Of a DNA stretch of 64,000 bases, positions 8,223 through 15,186 are shown piece after piece. The notes under the pieces are model-generated. The model did no database searches. It saw only the letters and a program-made list of their open reading frames with translations, and was not told the DNA's origin. This stretch comes from Hydrogenophaga pseudoflava. Lineage in GTDB: Bacteria; Pseudomonadota; Gammaproteobacteria; Burkholderiales; Burkholderiaceae_C. The DNA is taken from NCBI RefSeq assembly GCF_031020795.1, contig NZ_JAVHJP010000004.1, forward strand, positions 254,073 to 318,072. The letters run 5' to 3'. The position numbers and the translations under genes were made by a program. How positions within the stretch are numbered: the first letter of the stretch is position 1; the number at the start of each line of letters is the position of its first letter.

Positions 8223-8900
8223 TCACATGCCACGCGCCGCGCTGAAGCAGACCGCGCCGCTCTCGTCGGCACGGCGGGGATGGAGCTGGTCCTTGGCCGG
8301 ACCGACCTGCGCGTCGCGCGGCAGCGCCACGCCGTTCTTCACCGCCAGCACCTCGGCGCATCGCAGCCAGGCTCTGTTCGGTCTGGTCGAAGTGTTCGAT
8401 CATGCGGGCGCGCCGGGCCTCGTTGTTGCGGCGGTCGACACTGAGGGCCTCCGGCCGCTCCCAGGGTGTGACCGCGACCTGGCCGGTGACGAGGTCGGTG
8501 CTGCGCTGCATCAGCCGCCCGGCGCCCAGTGCCGACACCAGCGTCGCCAGCGCATCAGCGTCGGGGTTGAACTCAAGCATCAGCTCCAGCGTGCCACCCA
8601 GGGCAGGCCGAAGCGGTGGGCCTAGTCGGCGCTGACGCCGTAAGTCACCCGCTCCGGCGGGCCGTCGTGGGTGTCGTGGGTGTCGGCGCCCACCGGCCCG
8701 CCCGCGTGGCGGTAGCGGTGGATCAGGTCGTCCTCGATGCGACCGCCGGAGACCGAGCCGGTCTCGCACAGCGCCATGATCGAGTCGACCGGGCGGGGCG
8801 AGAAACCCCATGTGCGGATCACCGGGGCCAGCAGCGCGCGCTGCCCTTGCTGGCGCCACTGGTGCAGTTGACGAAGGACGTTGAGATCGATGCTTTCCAC
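8223..8900 (-). pseudogene. Decayed XdhC/CoxI family molybdenum-hydroxylase maturation gene
   Basis: GTG at 8900 with an AGGAG site opens a clear XdhC N-terminus (VESIDLNVLRQLHQW, VIRTWGFSPRPVDSIMALCE, GSVSGGRIEDDLIHR, RVTYGVSAD). The frame then meets a TAG at 8622-8624 where the family usually has Glu. About 20 nt later, one base is missing in the Cys-Gly-Gly codons (GLP-C-GGTLEL), which moves the match GGTLELMLEFNPDADAL to another frame. Next, ALSVD is joined directly to RRNNEARRARMIEHF and then to AEVLAVKNGVALPRDAQ, which returns to the first frame, so most of the Rossmann domain is gone. Nonsense, frameshift and two deletions make this a dead gene. Confidence 0.85.
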
Positions 8901-9005
8901 GTGCGGGTCTCCTGAAGCCGCGCATTGTGCGGTGTGCGGCCGATCCGGTTGGCCTGGCGGGTTTTCTGTACCGGGCTGCTTGGTCCTGCTGCGTTGCAAC
9001 AATCA

Positions 9006-9022
9006 CGTCTCAAACTGAGACT
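9006..9022 (+). promoter_or_regulatory. Palindrome CGTCTCA-AAC-TGAGACT, candidate operator of the aor operon
   Basis: Perfect 6-bp arms GTCTCA/TGAGAC around AAC, 131 bp upstream of the aorA start and about 105 bp upstream of the predicted transcription start. It has the same layout and half-site as the palindrome at 8154-8170. A second small palindrome, GTTGCAAC, lies just upstream at 8993-9000 and resembles the other half-site TGTTGCA. Likely bound by an AcoR-type regulator. Confidence 0.55.
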
Positions 9023-9100
9023 TTCTGATGCGGACAAACCGGTGCCGGGGTAAACCCTGAGGAAACACCACTGCATCACATCAACAATCGTATGAACACA

Positions 9101-9115
9101 TGGTCATAGGCCTGC
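9101..9115 (+). promoter_or_regulatory. Possible sigma-54 promoter of the aor operon
   Basis: TGG at 9101 and CTGC ending at 9115 place GG and GC exactly 10 nt apart, as sigma-54 promoters require, and the predicted start near 9127 is 26 nt before the aorA ATG. The remaining consensus positions match poorly, so this is weaker than the pedF promoter. If real, the full-length activator at 3098-5254 would have to work here. Confidence 0.4.
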
Positions 9116-9152
9116 CAACGGTCCATGTGTGCCCCACCACCGGAGAAACTAC

Positions 9153-9626
9153 ATGCAGAAAACACTCCACATCAACGCCGACAAGTGCACCGGCTGCCTG
9201 CAGTGCGAAATGGCCTGCTCCTTCGAGAACTACGGCACCTACGCCACCTCGAAGTCGCGCATCAAGGTGTTCGACTTCCACCACACCGGCAAGAAAGTGC
9301 CCTACACCTGCACCCAGTGCGACGAGGCCTGGTGCCTGCACGCCTGCCCGGTGGAGGCCATCACGGTGGACAAGGCGACCGGCGCCAAGGTGGTGAACGA
9401 GACCACCTGCGTGGGTTGCAAGGTCTGCACGATCAGCTGCCCCTTCGGCACGATCAACTACGTGCAGGAAACCGGCAAGGTCCAGAAGTGCGACCTCTGC
9501 GGCGGTGACCCGGCCTGCGCCGACGCCTGCCCGACCGGTGCCATCACCTTTGTCGACGCCAACTGGACCGGCATGGACAAGATGAAGCAGTGGGCCGACA
9601 AGCTGGGCAACCAGGCGGCCGCCTGA
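9153..9626 (+). CDS. aorA: AorA, ferredoxin-like subunit of aldehyde oxidoreductase
   Basis: A 157-residue polyferredoxin with four cysteine clusters: CTGCLQCEMAC, CTQCDEAWCLHACP, CVGCKVCTISCP and CDLCGGDPACADACP, enough for four [4Fe-4S] clusters. The spacing with CDEAWC and CGGDPAC inserts is that of the DMSO-reductase/AOR ferredoxin family. ATG at 9153 has a GGAG site 8 nt upstream; an upstream in-frame start at 9129 lacks one. It is the first gene of the aor operon and should carry electrons between the tungsten subunit and the flavin subunit. Confidence 0.93.
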   Translation: MQKTLHINADKCTGCLQCEMACSFENYGTYATSKSRIKVFDFHHTGKKVPYTCTQCDEAWCLHACPVEAITVDKATGAKVVNETTCVGCKVCTISCPFGTINYVQETGKVQKCDLCGGDPACADACPTGAITFVDANWTGMDKMKQWADKLGNQAAA

Positions 9627-9654
9627 TCCCCCAACACATACAAGGAGCATCAAC

Positions 9655-11502
9655 ATGTCTTGGGCTGGAAAAATCCTCCGCGTCAACCTGACCGCGGGCA
9701 CCGTCACCTCCGAACCGCTGAACATGGAGTGGGCCAAGGCCTACCTGGGTTCGCGCGGACTCGCCACCAAGTACCTGACCAGCGAGATCGACCCCAAGGT
9801 CGACCCGCTGTCGCCGGAGAACAAGATCATCTGGGCCACCGGCCCGCTGACCGGCACCATGGCCTCCACCGGCGGCCGCTACACCGTGGTCACCAAGGGG
9901 CCGCTGACCGGCGCCATCGCCTGCTCCAACTCGGGCGGCTACTGGGGCGCCGAGCTGAAGATGGCCGGCTGGGACATGGTCATCTTCGAAGGCAAGTCGG
10001 CCAAGCCGGTCTACCTCTACATCAACGACGACGTGGCCGAGCTGCGCGACGCCGGTCACCTGTGGGGCCAGAGCGTCTGGAAGACCGAAGAGATGCTCAA
10101 GTCCAGCCTGCAGGATCCGCTGCTGCGCGTTTCCAGCATCGGCAAGTCGGGCGAGAACGGCGTGCTCTACGCCGCCGTGGTGAACGACCTGCACCGCGCG
10201 GCCGGCCGCTCGGGCGTGGGCACCGTCATGGGCAGCAAGAACCTCAAGGCGATCGCCGTGCGCGGCACCAAGGGTGTCGGCAATGTGCGCGATCCCAAGG
10301 CCTTCATGGCCGCCGCCAAGGCCGCCAAGAAGGTGCTGGCCGACAACGCCGTCACCGGCCAGGGCCTGCCCACCTACGGCACCCAGGTGCTGATGAACGT
10401 GATCAACGAAATCGGCGGCCTGCCCACGCGCAACCACCGCGACGTGCAGTTCGAAGGCGCCAAGGACATCTCGGCCGAAGCCATGGCCACGCCGCGCGCC
10501 ACCGACGGCAAGAAGCACCTGGTGACCAACCAGGCCTGCTTCGGCTGCACCATCGCCTGCGGCCGCATCAGCAAGATCGACGAAGGTCACTTCTCGGTGC
10601 AGAACAAGCCCGAGTACTGGGGTGCGTCCGGCGGTCTGGAATACGAAGCCGCCTGGGCCCTGGGCGCCGCCAACGGCGTGAACGACCTCGAAGCCCTGCA
10701 GTTCGCCAACCTGATCTGCAACGAAGAGGGCATGGACCCGATCAGCTTCGGCGCCACCATCGGTGCGGTGATGGAGCTGTACGAAATGGGCGTGCTGACC
10801 AAGGAGCAGATCGGCATCGAGGCGCCGTTCGGTTCGGCCAAGGCCCTGTGCGAACTCGCGGTGATGACCGCCCGCGGCGAAGGCTTCGGCAAGGAGATCG
10901 GCATGGGCTCCAAGCGCCTGACCGCCAAGTACGGCCACCCGGACCTGTCCATGAGCGTCAAGGGCCAGGAGTTCCCGGCCTACGACGGCCGTGTGATCCA
11001 GGGCATCGGCCTGGCCTACGCCACGTCCAACCGCGGCGCCTGCCACCTGCGCGGCTACACCATCGCCTCCGAAGTGCTGGGCATCCCGGTCAAGACCGAG
11101 CCGTCCGAGAGCGCGGGCAAGCCCGAACTGGTCAAGGCCTTCCAGGACGCGACCGCGGCCTTTGACTCCGCCGGCATCTGCATCTTCACCAGCTTCGCCT
11201 GGACCCTGGCCGACGTGGCACCGCAGGTGCAGGCCGCCTGCGGCGAGGAGTTCACGATGGAACACCTCAACCACATCGGCGAGCGCATCTGGAACATGGA
11301 GCGCGAGTTCAACAACGCCGCCGGTTTCACCAAGGCCGACGACAACCTGCCCAAGCGCCTGCTGACCGAAGCCGCCAAGACCGGCCCGGGCAAGGGCACG
11401 GTCAGCAAGCTCGGCGAGATGCTGCCCAAGTACTACGAGGTGCGCGGCTGGGACAGCGAAGGCCGTCCGACGGCGGACACCAAGGCGCGCCTGGGTCTCT
11501 GA
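9655..11502 (+). CDS. aorB: AorB, tungsten aldehyde:ferredoxin oxidoreductase
   Basis: A 615-residue AOR family enzyme that oxidises aldehydes to acids (reversibly) using a tungsten bis-pterin cofactor and one [4Fe-4S] cluster. It opens MSWAGKILRVNLTAG and has the pterin-binding blocks GPLTGTMASTGGRYTVV and SNSGGYWGAELKMAGWD. The cluster ligands are Cys295, Cys298 and Cys302 (ACFGCTIAC) plus Cys509 in AGICIFTSF. The N-domain segment RAAGRSGVGTVMGSKNLKAI is typical. Length and layout match the AorB of Aromatoleum rather than the archaeal homodimers. It follows aorA by 28 bp, and a hairpin separates it from aorC. Choice of tungsten over molybdenum is from family knowledge. Confidence 0.95.
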   Translation: MSWAGKILRVNLTAGTVTSEPLNMEWAKAYLGSRGLATKYLTSEIDPKVDPLSPENKIIWATGPLTGTMASTGGRYTVVTKGPLTGAIACSNSGGYWGAELKMAGWDMVIFEGKSAKPVYLYINDDVAELRDAGHLWGQSVWKTEEMLKSSLQDPLLRVSSIGKSGENGVLYAAVVNDLHRAAGRSGVGTVMGSKNLKAIAVRGTKGVGNVRDPKAFMAAAKAAKKVLADNAVTGQGLPTYGTQVLMNVINEIGGLPTRNHRDVQFEGAKDISAEAMATPRATDGKKHLVTNQACFGCTIACGRISKIDEGHFSVQNKPEYWGASGGLEYEAAWALGAANGVNDLEALQFANLICNEEGMDPISFGATIGAVMELYEMGVLTKEQIGIEAPFGSAKALCELAVMTARGEGFGKEIGMGSKRLTAKYGHPDLSMSVKGQEFPAYDGRVIQGIGLAYATSNRGACHLRGYTIASEVLGIPVKTEPSESAGKPELVKAFQDATAAFDSAGICIFTSFAWTLADVAPQVQAACGEEFTMEHLNHIGERIWNMEREFNNAAGFTKADDNLPKRLLTEAAKTGPGKGTVSKLGEMLPKYYEVRGWDSEGRPTADTKARLGL

Positions 11503-11529
11503 TCCTGCGCATCGGGACTGAGCAGAAGG

Positions 11530-11561
11530 AGAAGCGGTCCCTGTGACCGCTTCTTTTATTT
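11530..11561 (+). terminator. Intra-operon terminator/attenuator between aorB and aorC
   Basis: A perfect 10-bp stem (AGAAGCGGTC / GACCGCTTCT) with a 5-nt loop runs into TTTATTT. It lies 27 nt after the aorB stop and 15 nt before the aorC start, whose GGAGA ribosome-binding site comes right after the U-rich tail. The hairpin should lower aorC and downstream expression relative to aorAB. Confidence 0.85.
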
Positions 11562-11576
11562 CCGGAGAACACAAAA

Positions 11577-12932
11577 ATGACCCACCACGTCATCCTCGGC
11601 GCCGGCCCGGCCGGCGTCATCGCGGCCGAAACCATCCGCAAGCACGCACCGAAGGACCAGATCACGGTCATCGGTGACGAGAACGAAGCGCCGTACTCGC
11701 GCATGGCGATCCCCTACCTGCTGATCGGCAAGGTCGGTGAGGACGGCACCCACCTGCGCCACACGGCCGGGCACTTCGAGAAGCTCAATGTCACGGTCAA
11801 GCGTGGTGTGCGCGCCAAGGTGCTGGACTCGGCCAAGCGGACCATCGAACTGAGCGACGGCCACACCATCACCTTCGACAAGCTGCTGATCGCCACCGGT
11901 TCCTCGCCCGCGACCCCGCCGATTCCCGGCATCAACGGCCCCGGCGTGCACAGCTGCTGGACCCTGGCCGACGCACGCGCGATCGCGAATCTCGCCAAGC
12001 CCGGTGCCAAGGTGCTGCAGATGGGCGCAGGCTTCATCGGCTGCATCATCATGGAAGCGCTGCAGCAGCGCGGCGTCGAACTCTCCGTGGTGGAGATGGG
12101 CGACCGCATGGTGCCGCGCATGATGGGCCCCACGGCCGGCGGCATGATCAAGGACTGGTGTGAGACCAAGGGCGTGAAGGTCTACACCGGCGCGCGGGTC
12201 GAGGCCATCGAACGCGTCACCGGTGCCGAAAAAGGCCTGCTCGGCAAGATCGCCGAGGTGGTCGGCATCGGGCAGAGCAGCGCACCCAGCGGCAAGATGA
12301 CCGTGCGCCTGTCCACCGGCCAGCAGCTCGAAGCGGATCTGGTCATCAGCGCCACCGGCGTGCGACCCAACATCGGCTTTTTGGAGAACTCCGGCGTGCG
12401 CTGCCTGGTGGGCGTGCTGACCGACGAACACCTGCAGACCAACGTCCCGGGCATCTACGCCGCGGGCGACTGCGCCGAGGCCTTCGACAAGGTCAGCGGC
12501 AAGACCATCGTCAGCGCGATCCAGCCCAACGCGGCCGAGCAGGCGCGGGTGGCCGCGCTCAACATGGTGGGACAGAAGGCCGAACTGATGGGCGTGACCC
12601 AGATCAACGTGCTCGACACCCTGGGCCTGATCTCCAGCAGCTTCGGCAACTGGGAAGGTCTGCCGGGCGGCCAGCACGTGGAGCTGACCGACAAGGCCAA
12701 CCACCGGCACCTGAGCCTGCAGTTCAAGGGCGACCAGATGGTGGGCTGCAACAGCGTGGGCTGGACCGAGCATGTGGGTGTGATGCGCGGCCTGGTCGAA
12801 GGGCAGGTGAAGCTGGGCGAGTGGAAGGACCGTCTGCTGGCCGACCCCACGAAGCTGATGGACGCTTACCTGTCGGCGGCGCAGGGCCAAGGCCACTGGA
12901 GTGGCGCCGCAGACCAGCGGCGCAGGGCATGA
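11577..12932 (+). CDS. aorC: AorC, FAD-dependent NAD reductase subunit
   Basis: A 451-residue flavoprotein of the pyridine nucleotide-disulfide oxidoreductase family. The FAD site HHVILGAGPAGVIAAETI is at the N-terminus, the ATGSSPATPP loop near residue 105, the NAD-binding QMGAGFIGCIIMEAL near 150 and the second FAD motif IYAAGDCAEAF near 300. There is no redox-active disulfide pair. In the Aromatoleum aldehyde oxidoreductase this subunit transfers electrons from the AorAB iron-sulfur chain to NAD+. It is the third operon gene, with a GGAGA site 8 nt before the ATG. Its last codons run up to the MoaD-like gene with 7 nt between. Confidence 0.9.
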   Translation: MTHHVILGAGPAGVIAAETIRKHAPKDQITVIGDENEAPYSRMAIPYLLIGKVGEDGTHLRHTAGHFEKLNVTVKRGVRAKVLDSAKRTIELSDGHTITFDKLLIATGSSPATPPIPGINGPGVHSCWTLADARAIANLAKPGAKVLQMGAGFIGCIIMEALQQRGVELSVVEMGDRMVPRMMGPTAGGMIKDWCETKGVKVYTGARVEAIERVTGAEKGLLGKIAEVVGIGQSSAPSGKMTVRLSTGQQLEADLVISATGVRPNIGFLENSGVRCLVGVLTDEHLQTNVPGIYAAGDCAEAFDKVSGKTIVSAIQPNAAEQARVAALNMVGQKAELMGVTQINVLDTLGLISSSFGNWEGLPGGQHVELTDKANHRHLSLQFKGDQMVGCNSVGWTEHVGVMRGLVEGQVKLGEWKDRLLADPTKLMDAYLSAAQGQGHWSGAADQRRRA

Positions 12933-12939
12933 TCCGGGC

Positions 12940-13194
12940 ATGAAGATCACCTTCAAGCTCTTTGCCACGCTCACCGACCACCTGCCGCCCGACGCCCGGC
13001 GCAGCAACCAGATCGAACTGGATGTTGCGCCGGACGCGTCCATCAGCCAGATCATCGAGCCCTTCGGTCTGCCGCCGAAGCTGGTGCATCTGGTGCTGGT
13101 CAACGGCAAATACGTCGCACCCGAGCAGCGCCTGAGTTCGACGCTGAGCGAGGGCGACGTGCTCGCCATCTGGCCGCCGATCGCCGGTGGCTGA
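12940..13194 (+). CDS. aorD: MoaD/ThiS-like sulfur carrier of the aor operon
   Basis: An 84-residue ubiquitin-fold sulfur carrier. It starts MKITFKLFATLTDHLPP and ends in the Gly-Gly tail (WPPIAGG) whose C-terminal glycine becomes thiocarboxylate during molybdopterin synthesis. The block VLVNGKYVAPEQRLSSTLSEGDVLAIWPP matches MoaD proteins. Its place right after aorC suggests a dedicated sulfur donor for the tungsten pterin of AorB. The symbol aorD follows the Aromatoleum operon order as I remember it. The ATG at 12940 fits the family start. Confidence 0.88.
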   Translation: MKITFKLFATLTDHLPPDARRSNQIELDVAPDASISQIIEPFGLPPKLVHLVLVNGKYVAPEQRLSSTLSEGDVLAIWPPIAGG

Positions 13195-13210
13195 GCGCTG
13201 ACCCACGTCC

Positions 13211-13510
13211 ATGCAGTCGGACTACCCCGAGCGTTTCGAACGCGACGTCGGTTGCAGCGAGGCCGAGTGGCTGGGCTGGATGCCACGCGCGCTCGGCGGG
13301 CATGTCTGGCTTCACGAGGGCCGGCGCATCACCGTGGACATTGCCCCAGGTGCGCTCGACATCGCCTGGGAACCCCTGCCCGAGCGCCGCATCGCGCTGC
13401 TGCGCATGCAACGGCTGAAGGTGGTGTTCGCCTTCCGCGGACTGGATGCCGAACAGCGACGACGTTTCATGAAGCCCTTCGACCTGAGCCTCCAGCGTGG
13501 GGGAGGTTGA
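13211..13510 (+). CDS. Small conserved protein at the end of the aor operon
   Basis: A 99-residue protein with no motif I can name. It is rich in Arg and Trp (EAEWLGWMPRALGGHVW; VDIAPGALDIAWEPLP; RRIALLRMQRLKVVFAFRGL), has no signal peptide or membrane segment, and looks like a small soluble beta-rich fold. It follows the MoaD-like gene by 16 nt and ends the gene cluster. Position suggests help with tungsten-cofactor insertion, and it may correspond to the fifth gene (aorE) of related operons, but I cannot confirm that. Confidence 0.65.
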   Translation: MQSDYPERFERDVGCSEAEWLGWMPRALGGHVWLHEGRRITVDIAPGALDIAWEPLPERRIALLRMQRLKVVFAFRGLDAEQRRRFMKPFDLSLQRGGG

Positions 13511-13668
13511 ACTTTCGTGTCGCTGCCGCCGGGACCCTGAACACTTTGGGTTCTGTTGTAAAGCTTTGTTTGGAGCGTGAATTTTTTCTCTTCTGCGCCG
13601 ATGTACTTCACAGATCCGAGCCTCTGACCGGGGCTGGTACCGAAGTCCAACGCTCGAAAGGGATTGAC

Positions 13669-14130
13669 ATGAAGCTCTCGACCGCGCTGCTGTCCGCCAG
13701 CGCCTTCCTGGCGCTGACCGCCTGTTCCACCGCACCGGTGGCCACCACCTCGGCGGCGCCAGCCCAACCGGTGTTCCAGGCACAGATCACGCAGTTCCAG
13801 CACCCCGAGGTCAACGAGGCCGCGAGTGCCTACGTGTCCCATTACAAGCAGACCGTCGAGCAAAGCCTGCGGGCGGGCAAGTACCAGAGCGAACTGGCCG
13901 CAAGGTATCTCAATGCGGAGTCCTGCTTCGAGAGCCGCGCCAGCCGCCTGCTGGACAAGTCGCTGACCGCGGAGGAAAAGGCCGGCCTGCTCAAGGCCCA
14001 TGTGCCGGCCGAGAAGCGCAAGGCTTACGAGAGCCTGGCCCGCGGACACGTGGTGCGCGCCAACGGGCTGGAGACCTTCTCCTGCGAAATCGCTGGCCTG
14101 GCGATCGACCGCAGCAACGTCCGGTACTGA
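13669..14130 (+). CDS. Predicted lipoprotein of unknown function
   Basis: A 153-residue exported lipoprotein. The signal peptide MKLSTALLSASAFLALTAC ends in the lipobox LTAC, followed by an Ala/Thr/Pro-rich linker and a helical domain with two cysteines (ESCFES, FSCEI). The AAGG-type site GAAAGG precedes the ATG. I do not recognise the family. It has its own upstream region of about 158 bp with a comparatively AT-rich stretch (13555-13600) that may hold a promoter, so it is probably not part of the aor transcript. Confidence 0.8.
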   Translation: MKLSTALLSASAFLALTACSTAPVATTSAAPAQPVFQAQITQFQHPEVNEAASAYVSHYKQTVEQSLRAGKYQSELAARYLNAESCFESRASRLLDKSLTAEEKAGLLKAHVPAEKRKAYESLARGHVVRANGLETFSCEIAGLAIDRSNVRY

Positions 14131-14171
14131 GACACCGCGCGGCGGGGCGCGTCCTGCTAGGCTGCAGGGCC

Positions 14172-15128
14172 ATGAACCTGCTGACCTCGATGCGCTACCT
14201 GGTGGCGCTGCACGACCACCGCCACTTTGACCGGGCCGCCAAGGCCTGTCACATCACCCAGCCGGCGCTGTCGAACGCGCTGCGCGCCCTGGAGCGGGAG
14301 CTGGGCGCGCCCATCGTGCGCCGCGGGCGCACCTACTCCGGCCTGACCCCCGAAGGCGAACAGGTGCTTGCCACGGCTCGCCGCATGCTGCGCGAACACG
14401 AGGCCCTTCAGCAGACCCTGGCCAGCCAGCAGGACCAGCCCGTGGGCCGCCTGCGGCTGGGGGTGGTGCCATCGGCCGTGCCGGTGGCCACCCGCTTCTG
14501 CACGCTGCTGCAGGCGCGCCATCCGGGCATCGCACCGGTGCTCCTGTCCCTGCCCTCGGGCGAGATCGAAGCCGGCCTGAAGGCTTTGACGCTGGACCTG
14601 GGCCTGGGCTTCCTGGAGCGGGTCAGTGCCCGGGGCAGTGGCTTCCAGGTCGTGCCCCAGTACCAGGAGCGGCTGTATCTGGTCACGCAGGCGCCCCGGT
14701 CGGCGCGCGCCAAGTCGCCGCCTGCCAGCCGCGTGGGCGAGCCGCTGGCCTGGACCGAGACGGCCGGACGGGGCCTCTGCCTGCTGACGCCCGACATGCA
14801 CAACCGCAGCATCGTGGATGCCGCGTTCGCCCGCGCCGGCGTGGCGGTCCAGCCGGTGATGGAGACCAATTCCGTGCTCTCGCTGGCGCTGGCGGTGCGG
14901 GCGGGCTCCCTGGCCAGCGTGATGCCCGGTGCCCTGGTGTCCAGCCTGCGCGATCAGCCCGGCCTGCTGTTCCGGCCACTGGTGAAACCCGAGGTGCAGA
15001 CACCGGTCGGTTTTCTGGTGCGCCGCGAGGTGGCGCTCACGCGGGTGCAGGAAGCTGCGCTGGCGCTGGCCCGCGACGCGGACTGGCGCAGCGAGCTGGC
15101 GGCGAGCAGCGGTTCATTCAAGACTTGA
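14172..15128 (+). CDS. LysR-type regulator, likely of the formate dehydrogenase operon
   Basis: A 318-residue LysR family protein. The N-terminal winged helix (LTSMRYLVALHDHRHFDRAAKACHI, TQPALSNALRALE) resembles CbbR/OxyR-like regulators placed before formate dehydrogenase genes. It is followed by the effector domain, which begins GRLRLGVVPSAVPVATR. It is encoded 58 bp upstream of the formate dehydrogenase genes on the same strand. LysR genes next to fds/fdh operons usually control them, so this is the probable regulator. Confidence 0.88.
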   Translation: MNLLTSMRYLVALHDHRHFDRAAKACHITQPALSNALRALERELGAPIVRRGRTYSGLTPEGEQVLATARRMLREHEALQQTLASQQDQPVGRLRLGVVPSAVPVATRFCTLLQARHPGIAPVLLSLPSGEIEAGLKALTLDLGLGFLERVSARGSGFQVVPQYQERLYLVTQAPRSARAKSPPASRVGEPLAWTETAGRGLCLLTPDMHNRSIVDAAFARAGVAVQPVMETNSVLSLALAVRAGSLASVMPGALVSSLRDQPGLLFRPLVKPEVQTPVGFLVRREVALTRVQEAALALARDADWRSELAASSGSFKT

Positions 15129-15186
15129 ATGAAACCATGTCGCAAAGCAATTTGACGGCGCGAGGCACAGCGGACACAGTGCGGCG

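Noticed and set aside
8227..8625. A plus-strand open frame of 132 codons between the regulator and aorA.
   Set aside because: The minus strand shows the XdhC remnants in detail; the plus frame has no recognisable sequence.
9544..11574. A 676-codon minus-strand open frame opposite aorB.
   Set aside because: Antisense shadow of a clear AOR; composition is low-complexity Gly/Ala/His and there is no motif.
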